Shown: piece by piece, positions 36,101-48,017 of the stretch
Numbering within the stretch: position 1 is the first letter of the stretch
Layout: each line of letters opens with the position of its first letter
From: Casuarius casuarius
Lineage: Eukaryota; Chordata; Aves; Casuariiformes; Casuariidae
DNA length: 64,000 nt
Assembly (NCBI GenBank): GCA_003342895.1
Contig: PTFA01000485.1
Span: forward strand, 62,001 to 126,000
Direction of reading: 5' to 3'
Position numbers and translations under genes: made by a program
The notes under the pieces: model-generated
What the model was told of the DNA's origin: nothing
Database searches by the model: none
The model's input: the letters and a program-made list of their open reading frames with translations, nothing else

Positions 36101-38871
36101 CACACTTCAAGTGCACGTTCTGGAAGCTTAGAAATTTTTCTACAACTACTATCATTCTCCTGGCTGGATGATTGAAAAATGAGTATTGATGACCCAGATT
36201 CTTAACNGCACTCACTAGAGCTCTGAGGAGGATTGCACTGCGATATTATTATCCATGCACTGTAAGATGGAATTTGCACCTAGCNAGAGGTGGATTTTGA
36301 TCAATAGCAATAATTTTACACAAGCGACTCTGTAGATAGGCATTAAACTTACTGAAGCAATTAGGAGAAGTTTAAAGGACTCTTAAAAAATTACAAGCTG
36401 CTGCTCTTGTCACATTCTTAGTAGTAAACTGACTGTGAGCAAAGAACTACTATCAAAGAAGATCAAAATGAAAAATAGTTAAAACGTTGCAAACTGACAC
36501 CTTTTTCATTTCTTAGGCAATAACATAGTTTCCCATGAAAAAATTCATGGGCTTAGCCCNAAATATGATGAAGAAACTGATATGTTTAACTGAATCCAAA
36601 CTATCCTAGTTGATTATTTTTAGCATTTAAAACTGTCCCAGAGGATTTCTATCCCAGGTCTATCTTGACAAAAAGAAGAAACACAAAAAGTTGTATTTCG
36701 ATGAAATGGTCCAAAGATCAAGGAAGGTAAAAATCTGAATTGAAATATAGTCAGAGGATGACAAATGNTAAACAACACCTTCCTAGTCATCTCATGGATT
36801 CATTCGATTTTAGCNAAAATGTATCAGAATATAATCTGGCTGACCTACTATACAGTCCTTAAACTTCTTCTAGTTACATCTGTACTGAGATCAACAATTT
36901 ATGTTTAGCTAAATCATAACATTCTGTTCCGCAAAGGATGTTGACACAAGCTTACATGCAGAAAGTTTATTCACGGGATCTATAGCTGACAGCATACATC
37001 AAATCTATCAGTGAAAGTTAATTTTGGGAAAAAATAAACAAAAGGGAAGACAGAGAGAGAGAGGGAGAGGAAAAGGGAAAACTCTCCCTAGTGGCCACAT
37101 GGGAAGAGAACTGATGAAGTCCGCAGATGAAAATCTTCTCAGAAGCATCATCTCCAGTACAGCAGGTGGTCTCCCATCATACTTTCCTATACTAATTATA
37201 TAGATCTTCCTATGATCCGCTCAAGCTCCATATTGCTTTTTCCTGCTTAGGATGTTGTTAGCGCTGATTGGAGCACACTTTGACCAGGGGCAGGTGTTGC
37301 ATGCTGACTGGTTGTTAAGNGTTTTGCATGCATAATGTTTGTAAGATATTTTAATGACTATTATTTTTGGCTATATTTAATGGATATTAACTATATTTCA
37401 TATAAAATACATATATATTGCATATTATGCATTTTTATATGACTATTATTATTTATGGCTATTGTTAATGGCTATTAGTTATTTTGTTATTCACAAACTT
37501 GTTTTTCTTCTAACATAAACTAAAAGCTACAAAACACAGGTAAATAGCTTGTGGGAGAAGGGGTGATTCTCACACNGGTGACAATCACTTCCCACGAGAA
37601 ATCCAACAACATTATCATGTCTTCCAGGTCTGCACATGCTGATTAGAATCAGTTCATCATTGTCACTGATGCCTATGCAGCCCACAAATACCTGTTTTGT
37701 GATTAAGTAAACCTTAACCATTATGAAGACATTCAATTTGTTTGTAAAATGCTGGTTTGATTTTGCACTATATTTGCTTTCTTGTCATTTCCTCTTCACA
37801 TGATCTAATTTATCAGCTTTGTGGCTGTTACAGCCTGGCAGCTACAACGGACCAGCCTCCCTATCTGTAAGGGTCATGACAGAAGATTTTCATAACCTTC
37901 AAATCCACGGCTTTGCAGTAGCTGCACTATCCAGTAGATCACATCTATCTTTTCCCACAAAGATCTTACACAGATGTCTGAGAATATCACTTAGGTGTTC
38001 CTTCTCCTTTTTTTNTATTTTTTATCTCTATCCCAAAGTTCTTCCAGTTTATGTGTAGTTTCATTTGTTCTTGCGTCGTTCTGATATGAATTACTACCAG
38101 TGGTGGNGTGACAGATAACCTCAAAATTCCTCCTAATCTCGCTGTTACATCTCAGAGTTTTGTTCCAGGAAGGCAACAGATCATCTTCTGGTCNTTCTGA
38201 ACTTCGCTGAAAGCAGTGATACAATCTGAATTACATGTCCATGCCCACTGGGAATCAGTTCCAGCATTGCCCAATCTTTCAGAAAGTTTCCTTACCTAAA
38301 AGACATCTTGTAGTCCAAACAAAGGTAGAAAATCAAATGGAAAGCAAAGGAACAAATGAAAGACCATGTGTTTTTCCCAAGAAATAGTTTTCATCATGTC
38401 AATTTAGCTACCAAAAATATGCAAATATTATGTTTTATATGAATGCTGTCTTATGGCTTCTTGTGCTAGGCACTGCCCAGACTCATATAGTTCCCCAATA
38501 AGGATGAAAGTTCCTACAATAAATGAGGCTTTTGTAAGCAGATGTCATTCTTTGTAGAAAAAATGCAATTAATTATTTAAATTCCAAAAGTCAAGATAAA
38601 AAGCTTATGTTTTCCATGTAGAAAATTTGGCAGTAGCAGTTTGTCTCAGGACATACTGCTTCTCATGAGACACGAAGATAACATAATAAAAGGCTTTGAA
38701 GCATTATTAGTGGTATTAGTAAGACTGATATTCAGTATGACACATAAAAACAACAGAAATATTTTCTCTGACACTTGCTGAAGCTCTCATCAGATCCTCT
38801 TTAAATGTTAAACACTGTCCATAAGAAAAGTGTAGGATTTGATATGTGCTCCTAGAGCATTTCTAGGAGGG

Positions 38872-38891
38872 AAAAAAAAAAAAAAAAAAAA
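38872..38891 (+). repeat. Poly-A run
   Basis: Twenty A bases in the long intron, with no recognisable retroposed body next to it. Confidence 0.75.
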
Positions 38892-41800
38892 CACAAGAAA
38901 ATCTAATTTGTTAAACATATAACCTAGAAAAAGGTATATCTTAATCTAATTTATAAACCTTCATCTAGACTCTAATTTTCTACCACTGGAGAAAAATGAC
39001 TTCTGCTTGTTTATAAATAGCAACTGAAAGCTGTGCACTTAATTAAATGTCCACTGACTAATCTGACTGCCCTGGTATATCTTCATAGTCTGTGATTTAT
39101 GGAGAGCCAAAGGGTCATGGGAGCCATTTACCAAGTTAATGGAGATATATGAGAGCAGTCATTTTAGCCTGCAACATTTTATTAAAAATCTTCAGGCACA
39201 GGTTGTAACAATGATGCAGTTTTATTATCTATATTCCTTTGTATTGTTGCCTCAATAAGAAACTTTGATTTGGTGGAGGAGATCTGGGGCCAAATTATGC
39301 CCTGAGAAACAGATGGCCGTTGAATGGGAGCTATGTGAAACAAGCTAGCAGAAAAATTGGGCTGTAATTCAGATTGTGTGGATGGAGTCATATAACATTT
39401 CCACCCTGAAACCGGAAACCTAGGAGTAAACAAAACTCTTCTGTTCTACAGTACACAAACCCAAAAATCAGCCAATCTCACGTCACAAGTCACAAGGTTT
39501 CTACTATTTTTGTTTCTCCACTTAACTGATTTACTGAGAGTGTCTACTAGCTGGCGTTTTATAGTGTTGAGTTATTGTCTTCCCTTTCTTATCTCTTTTA
39601 CTGATGTCTCACATTCTCAGCTGTCATCCCTTTCTTTTACAACTGTGTATGCTTCTAATTGAAGTTACCTGAAAAGCAGTTCAGAAGTTGGACCCTTGGT
39701 TTGAAGCATTAGTAACTAAAGGAATTCATTACTGCAGCTACTTGCCTAAACTTACTGNTTTTGGTGGTCCTCTTTTCACAATACCTCTTACCCCTTCCTT
39801 CCTGCATACTTTTAAATTCCACTCTTTCCACTTTCTATTCCAGTCTTTTCTCACCACCTTAAAATGGCATTAATATATTCAGGCTTTTGTCAGGCACAAA
39901 GTAAACACAGAAGAACAAAATCTTCTNCTTTACATGTGTCCACAAACACCTAGAGACCTCACCTTCTTCCCTGAAAAGCATCTTAGGTTTCATGAGTTAT
40001 CTAGTATTGGTATTGTGCTGCCGTTATNGACGTCTCTAACAGTCTTACCAATGGAATAGATACTAAAGTGGCCAAGGACGGATCATTATGCTTAAGAGGT
40101 TACAGAAGATATAAAATATATATAATATATAAAAGCCACATGGAGTTGGCAGACTTATGCCAGCACCGTGTGCAATTCAGCANGATCGGTTTGTACGCTG
40201 TGCTTTGAGAAGCATTCACAGGCGTTGTGGGTGTTGTAGCTACTGCCGCTGCTTGACTCCAGTCTGACTCTTTCTCTCATCCTCTGCTCCTCTGTACAAC
40301 ACAAATTTCCCTCCTCTCCTCTCCTTCAAATTCTTTACTGTTTTTTCTCCATTTCAGTTATCTTGGAGTTATCTTCTCCTTTCAGTTATATGGTCAGTCT
40401 AATAAGTGTCTCTTTTGTATTCATAAGTAGTAAGAATAACAAAAACACTTTTCACAAAATGTCACAGGACACAATAACATTTGGTTTTTATTGACAGAGT
40501 ATCTGGCTGAGTAATGTACAATCAAGATTAAAATGCAGCACAACTGTTTAATCCAAAATGCTNGGCATGCAATATTTTTTTTTTCCATTTCCTGATTTAA
40601 ATGCTAGTAAGAATGAGAGCTGAGAGCCTATGAAAACCTGAAAACACACTGCATTTGTTTTGATATCCACTGCCAGCCCAGCTTTTCATTCAGATGTTTT
40701 CTGGTCTTATCATAAAGGAGCTGAATGTCTTTGAAGTGTTTTAAAGAAATGTCCAGCAGCAGCAGCTTCTTCNTTGTATCATCCTTTGTTTCTGCCCAGA
40801 CTGCAGAAAGAAGGTATCCCGTGAGCTTAATGGTCGCTGAGCCTCTCGTGGGTGTGATTTTGTGGAGACAATAACGGCCCTTCCTCTGAGTGATCTGTTG
40901 CCTCCACTTTCAGCTAAACAGCTTTCACTTTCCCTGTCTCACCAGAGGCTGAGGACTTGGGTCACACCAGGCTTTAGCAATCTGGAAGATGGTTTCTTTG
41001 TCTTTGGTCCTTTGGTAACCAGTGAAGCAAGAACTGGTCAGAGTGCTTCACTGAGTGTGAAGACCCATCCCAGACTCATGGTATGAATTGCCCCCTTGAT
41101 GTGCTTTTTCTGTCTGCTGACTACAGAGGGAGAGAGCCTGCTTCAGACAAGGCACAACACTTAGGTGGCTAAGCTGAGACAAATACCATCTCCAGGGACC
41201 TCAAAACCAAAGGCAGTTTTCTGTGAGAATANATCCAAATGCATTCCTGCACACAAACCGAACACCTTTCTATTTNAAGACAATTCCAAATCGTAGTGAC
41301 TTTAGTGCCCCAATGCCTCAAACAGACCTTTACTCTCACGGCTACAAGTTTAGAGAATCAGATTTATTCTCTCTCTAGTATTATGTTCCTCATCCTGATG
41401 TATTTATAGCGGTGTGTATATGCTTGTCTAGAGTTCTGCTTTTCTCGCTCTCTCAGTCTTTCTCTCTTCTGTCGTTCTGAAATTTTATCTGCTTTTCTCG
41501 TCTTTTTTTAGCTGAAGTTTAAGTTTCTATTTAACTTCAGAGAATGGATGAAGCCAGGCTCTGATGTTTTGGATGTTCAGACAGATCTTTGGAAGCTGAT
41601 ATGTTTCACCACAAATTCTGGTTTGCAAAGTCTCCCATTAAACAGAGAAAACAATATTGCTTCCATAACACTTGCATTGTGTCCATGCAACTTCATTCTC
41701 CTTGGAATTTTGCGGACNTACAAATTGACTTTCTCCTGTCCTTTTTCTAAGATTTAGGGAAGTGTACCTCATTATTTTTAGTTGATAGACTTTTAGGGGT

Positions 41801-42543
41801 TTGTATGGAATTTTATAGGACAATTACTTATTCAGACCTTGGAATTGTCTGTGTGATAAAACTTCACAAATTATTTTTTAATGCCAATGAAGTTTAATAA
41901 TAAAAAAGTGTTCATACATAATTACACAGTCTCACTTTTATATATGCAATTTCTAACATGTGGAATCCTTAAATATTTGTTTATATAAAATAATTATTTC
42001 CTCTGTACATGCAAATGTAAATCCATATTTGTTTTTCTGCACCGGAGCTTATGCGTATGCAATAGAGAATTCAGGTTATTTTAATGGCTGTTAGTTGTAT
42101 TATCTCTAATCTTAAACAAAGAAGGCATGAACATCAATTATAACAAAGTCATCTGGTATAAATATCTTTCTAGAAATGAAGCACACTTTAATGTAGTTTG
42201 AGAAGAGATCTTCAAAGAGGTTTTACATTTTAGAACGAAAACTCTGCCAAACTACGAAGAAATATCTTTCTGACATTTATTTTCTGATACTTTTCAACAT
42301 TTCACCATAAACAAAATACCTGATTTTGTTTTGATATTCTTTTCTGCTTTTTTCTACTCATCTCAGACAGCTAACGCCTGATTTATGGCAATTTATTTTA
42401 ATTAATTCTGGACACCTGCAACCTATAATTGATTTGGCACTGATATAAATTTCCCAACTCCAATCCAGCTTATAACACTGCTTTTAATCNTATTCAGTTT
42501 CTCCTTTGGATATGAATGCCAGATATACAGTAGTATGGAATTT

Positions 42544-42554
42544 GGGGGGGGGGG
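42544..42554 (+). repeat. G homopolymer
   Basis: Eleven consecutive G bases in very AT-rich surroundings. Its exact length is uncertain because homopolymers are error-prone in assemblies. Confidence 0.7.
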
Positions 42555-43250
42555 TATATTTTAGTACTAATTTTAGAAATTGTTTTCATTCTAGATATTG
42601 TGCCAAGTTCATCAACAAAAAATCATAGGCTACTGAATTTTAAAGAAAAAAATATCTCTCAAGTTATAACATCTTTAATTTTCATTGTCAGTTGCTAAAA
42701 TGATAATATTTTGGTGACACTGCCACTTTCTTCCAATTATCTCTAAGTTCCCTCCTAGATTAACAGATTCAGGCTTAATATTTTTGATTTTCCCAATTTT
42801 CTAAGTGGAATATAATAGAGAGATTTCCAAGAGGCTGAGTTGCATGGTACTGATCTTTAGTGCAGAAAAGCATTAATGTGACCCTTAGTTGGAATAATGA
42901 GGATAAGGTCTTTGTAACATCNTCAACTCCAACAATTACAAGAGTGCTTAGCTGAAGTTGTCCAACACCTTTACCAACCACATTCAGGAGAACAACTTAA
43001 AATATGCAAGAAATATAGAACTAATTAGAAGCACCACAAAACTGTTTTATAACGAGCTTATCCTGTAAACTAAAGAGAATCTCCTCTTATATGGTATACA
43101 CAGAAATTCAGGAAGCAAAACACAGTAATTTGCATTAAAAACCTTACAAGAAAAGAAATCTTCATACATGTCTATTACAACCTGAAATAAGTATATGTTG
43201 GTCACAAAGACTGTGTTCTACATCCACTTTCTGGGGCAAAGATTGGGATA

Positions 43251-43500
43251 TTTATCTATATGTTTTATATGTACATATGTATGTATATATCTATATATAC
43301 ACATATGTGTATATGTACACACATATAAATGCACCCATATTTTAATGTGTGCATGTGTATATATAAATATATATATAAATCATTATATGCGTGCAGTAAA
43401 GGGCTCTGTAATAGAGACTATATAATAATCATATATACTTAAAAATAATAAAATATATAATAGTAGCTCTTATATATAACAGTATATATTATAAAGGGCT
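43251..43500. repeat. TA/CA-rich microsatellite block
   Basis: Dense alternation of TATA, TATG and CATA units, including self-complementary stretches such as ACACATATGTGT. It accounts for the tyrosine, isoleucine and cysteine-rich open frame at 43195-43425, which is not a gene. Confidence 0.8.
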
Positions 43501-44181
43501 ATATAATAGATATGCATGTGCTATNGTTGCTAGAGATATGCCGTGGAGATATCTTTTTTCCCTGTGTAGCTAAACAGGCAATACAGGGCCAATACAGAAC
43601 AACTACCTGACTGTTTCAAGCAATGCAGTGCCCCTTAACCTGCCTTCATGGCTTATTTTACACCAATCATAGAGAATAGCTCTGAAACTGAAACACAGAC
43701 ATGGTAATAAAACATGCATGTACTGAGTTAGGCATTGCTGAAATGCCACATCCCAGCCATAACATATCCTCCTGTGGCAAGAGTCACGGAGATCATGAGA
43801 TAATCTTGTAAGGAAAGGGAGCAGATANGTACCTCTCTTCCATTTTCATGCAATCTTGCCCAGAAGTCGCAATTGGAATTCCAGCTCAGGAAACATGCCA
43901 GCCTATGGTGAGCCCAAGTCCATCTCTCATATGCTATTTTCAGCTTTTTGCTGGAGCCTTGACCTTGCAAGAGTCTTTCTTTATTGCTTCTTGTTCAATA
44001 TCTGTATTATACTCCAAAGTTTCAGTTCACTGGATAGAGATCGAGACTTGGGGGTAATCATCTGAAATAATCTTATCTTCTTCAAGTTTTACATAAAACA
44101 TTCTTAAATTGTCAGTGTGTGATACTGTCTCTCTGAATAAACACAGAGGAACTTTGGGGATTAATACCTCACTTTGCCATC

Positions 44182-44296
44182 GACTGCTATTACACTGGCT
44201 AAATCAGTTAACTCTTCTGATTCCTCATCTGTATAGAGGGATTGCTATATTGCTTATACTGCTTATTTACTCTGCAGAGTCTTTGAAGATTAACTC
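44182..44296 (+). repeat. MIR-like ancient SINE fragment
   Basis: The segment runs GGCTAAATCAGTTAACTCTT, then TGATTCCTCATCTGTATAGA, GGGATTGCTATATTG and TTTGAAGATTAA. This follows the central and 3' order of a MIR element: 'gcaagtcacttaacctct', 'cagtttcctcatctgtaaaatgggg', 'tgaggattaa'. The core 'TTCCTCATCTGTA' is well kept. It directly precedes a short CR1 piece on the opposite strand. Confidence 0.7.
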
Positions 44297-44306
44297 TTCA
44301 TAGAGT

Positions 44307-44420
44307 CCTACTCATTCAGGTTGGAAGGGACCTGGGAATGTCAACTAGTCCAACCTCCTCTTCAAAGCAGAGCAAACACTGAATCAGACCAGGCTGTCAC
44401 AGTGCCTTGACGTACTTTTG
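44307..44420 (-). mobile_element. CR1 LINE, short 3' end fragment
   Basis: CAGGTTGGAAGGGACCTGGG, then ACTAGTCCAACCTCCT and CAGACCAGGCTGTCAC correspond to the last hundred bases of avian CR1 on the antisense strand. The octamer tail is degraded to AGAGTCCTACTCATTCA. It is strongly 5'-truncated. Confidence 0.75.
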
Positions 44421-47400
44421 GAAATCCCTTTGCAAAAAATAATAAACTCAATAGTACTCTTTTTGAAGAAAGGATAGCTTCATATAGTCACAATGGAGTA
44501 AATTGAATTTGGGAGAGAGCATCATCAAGATAAAAAGTTACTTTCGCAATCGTATTTTCAGAATGTTGCTCATCTCCATACATGTAATGCAGACAAATCG
44601 TTATGGATACCTAGTAGAGGACAAAACAGTTTTATTTTGTATTGGGCCATATATGACGAAAAAGAACATGACATTATGGTTATTTTGGTTAACCAAACAA
44701 ATGGTGTTTGAGAAGTATTTATATTCAAGATAAAAAGTGTTTATTTTCAAGAGATTCAAATTTCAAGTATTTCTAGTACAACTTCCGACATGGAAATGTA
44801 GCAGTGTTGGCTGAAATCTTCTATTTTCCCAAACTATAAAGAGACTTCTGTTTCTAAGGATTTTTTAGCCTTATTTCCTCAATAATTANGATTGCTGTGA
44901 AAAAAAATATTCTGGGCAGATTTAATTATTCTGTAGCTTGAAATCATGTGGGATAGATACTAAGGAAATGGAGAGCATTGTTTTGATAGCTCACTGATTG
45001 TGTCCTTGGCCATAATTTGTGGTTAATATGCTGAGATTGTTCCTGCCTGATTCTGTCTGTGTTCAAAGCTNTAATAGGAACTGAAAATGCAGCAAATGAA
45101 CTTAGAAATCGGTTACATATTAGCCAAATGTCTACGTCCGCTCATTTGACTTCTAAAAAGGACATAATCTACTCTTGTAGTCTGTAGATACTGGACTATG
45201 ATGAATTATTATAACAGGCATATTAACTCATACAGAAAAAAATGGATGTCTCAAGTGACTGTATTCCTGAAGCAATTTTTTTCGTACATTTTGCTCCTGA
45301 AAGCTCTTTCTGTTTCGTACATTGGTGGCAAACTACTGGCGCAGTATTTCAAATATAATTTNCTTATGCTTACAAGCCGATGTCTGTTTTCTGATTTTTT
45401 TTTATCTTTTCCTGTATTTTCTACTCTGGAATAACATGACCAAAATTTCTTGTTTGTCCTCTGATCCTCCTAATAAAAGGCCACTGCACACCATGTTACA
45501 GAGTAGTGCATTCACTCCCCTTCAGCAAATTTCTCAGTGGAAGTGAACAAGTCTTAAGTTTTGTCCAGATCATTTTCTCATGGTTCATTGTCTCCCCTGG
45601 TGCCGTTGACTGACGCTGGGTTTCCTGTGTGTGGTGAGCCCGTAGGCAGTTCTCACTGCTACGAGCACTGAAAACTGCACTTATCCTCATGCATCTGATG
45701 CTTCACTCCAGCTTATCCTTAGAGAAGCCAAATACGTCTGTGAACCTTGTCTCTTCTTTTCTTTCAGTGTACAAATATCTTTTTAGTCTTCACATACACA
45801 AAAAAAAAAATCCTTCAAGGAAAAATTCTTAGCATTTTTGCTCCTTGATGGCACAGTTCTCTGACTTTTACGAACAGATGGATTGGCCAGTGTCACCTAA
45901 ACTCATCNCAGCCTGTCATGTATGAGGTCAAATGGGTGTAGATACAAATGTGCATAATGCCAAGAGACTCTTCACATAGCTCTCTGTNGCTGCAAAGAAG
46001 AGAGAGCATGCACTGACTACTTTAAAGGTGCACAGATCCCAATTAACTTTAAATTAAAATGTATCTGATCACAGTTTTAGAGGTAACATGTTTCAAATTG
46101 ATGTTCAGATGAACATCATGTTAAATGGAAACTATATCCTAAATGTTGGAAACTTTCATTTTTTACATGTCTTTTCCAAGAAAAGTCATATCATACCATA
46201 CCAATAGAAGTCATACCTCAGTAGAGGCATAACACAGTGATCTACTAACTTCCTAATACTGCATGTTGCCTAAAATTAAAATTAAAATAGTATTCTAACA
46301 CATAGGTTAATTTTACTTAAGATCAAAAATCAGAGTTTATCTGAAGTTCTTTTGATAAAACGGGGTACATATAAACAGAGTTTCACCTTGGTTAGAATTT
46401 TTGTATGTTATATGTTCTAGCTTCCCCTTCCTGCTTTTTACTTTCTGCTTTTCCTCTTCTATCAGTAATGATTTGTGTCTAACTCAGGGGAGATATATGC
46501 TCTTAGAAATGTGTGTATAGCACATGATGGATTCTACCAGATGATGGACGCTACCAAACTACACATAATAAATGGAGATAACTGGAAAAGGACCTGTATA
46601 TCCTGAAAACTATCAATTTCTCACTAACTTAAAGTTCCTTGTTGACCAAAACAAAATAGTACCAACTATTTTTTATTTTGTTTTGGTGTTTTTCCCTCCA
46701 GTGGAATCTTTCTTGCCAAGTAAATAATAGTAAACTTTGTAAAGACATTTCATTTTTTNAAAAGTCAATTACTTATAATAAAATATATTCACTTTGTGTT
46801 GGCTTGAACTGTCAATAAGGTTAGGGTCTTTTCTTTTTATCAGTTTTATTTATACACCATCATAATCCCTTTGAAAGGTAAAGAAAACATGTAACTAGGA
46901 AGCTTTTCATCAAATAGCTTTCTATTACTGTGTGTCCTGCCTATGCAGAGTTGACATAGAACATGTTTTTACTTCAGTCCAAAGATAAACAATTAGCTTA
47001 TTCCATTCAGACAAGAATGAAATGTTTCATGAATACCTGAATATTTTTTTTCTTTTAAGTGTTGTATATGTTGTATGTCTTCCCACTACCTAAATATGAG
47101 ATCCTTCCACAATGTCCACAAAAAACAGGAACAGGCACAACTATACTATCTTTCTACCAATCAGAAAACCTGTGAATGATGTGTTGTGTAAAATCAGACA
47201 CAAGCGTCCATGTCCAGCTCTGATATAAGCAAGCTGAACTCCAAAGTCTTCAGTTTTCTCTCTCCAAATTGTGTTAAGGTTGAATTTGACACTCTGCTTT
47301 TTTTTTTTTCTTTTCTTGTGAGTGAAATTGCTATGTTAGTTATCAAATAGGATTTTCTTTTATATATGATTTTTTTATTAGAAGTATTGGTTATTTCTAT

Positions 47401-47914
47401 ATAATCAAATATTGCATACACCAGAATTAGCATGTTCAGCAAATTTTAGCATATTTATGAAAGAAGACAAAATATGCTGACATCAAATACAGTTACTGCA
47501 TTGAGTATTGTACTGTGATTTGTTGCAGAGGAAAACAGAAGAAAATGGGAGCTTTTATCAGTTCAGTCCAGATCTGCTTTTTGTTGTAATTCAAAACATC
47601 TAACAAATCTTGCTGTACTCTAATTTGTAATATATCAAAAGAGCTATTTACTATACAAGTAGATAGAAATTATCAGATTGAAAGAATTATGATTTTTGCT
47701 ACATCAGGACAGATTCTATTATAGCTTGATGTGTTCTGTATCATAAATCTAGTGGCAATAGACAGACAACAGCGATCTTCCGCATTCATGGAAACATGAA
47801 AGACGTAGCTTGTCTTTTCACATGCTCATTAATCACTTTCAGAGGATAGGCATAGTTCCATTTCAAACAGCAAACTGCATCATCTGACTGATGTCCCTTT
47901 AACAGTAAATGGTC

Positions 47915-48017
47915 TTAAGTTTCTTCTGTCATGAAATATGCTGCTGGACGCAGCGTCACATCCAAAGGCAGTCGAGCATATGCTCCTTCGCCAGTATTGG
48001 TTAGACCAAAAAGGGAC
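47915..48017 (-). CDS. Candidate terminal exon of an unrecognised minus-strand gene
   Basis: Read on the minus strand, an AG acceptor (48019-48018, preceded by TTCATTTATT) opens a 103-base segment: one base finishing a codon, 33 codons, then TAA at 47917-47915. It encodes SLFGLTNTGEGAYARLPLDV followed by TLRPAAYFMTEET. The composition is protein-like and the segment has about five CpGs in some 60 bases, far above the AT-rich background. Its phase fits the donor of the exon at 51071-51258. The acceptor's pyrimidine tract is mediocre. I do not recognise the protein and do not assign a function. The alternative is chance openness of 33 codons, which alone would not be unusual. Confidence 0.42.

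Noticed and set aside
45496..45690. Minus-strand open frame in a slightly CpG-rich patch
   Set aside because: No splice-site pair in phase and no recognisable protein.
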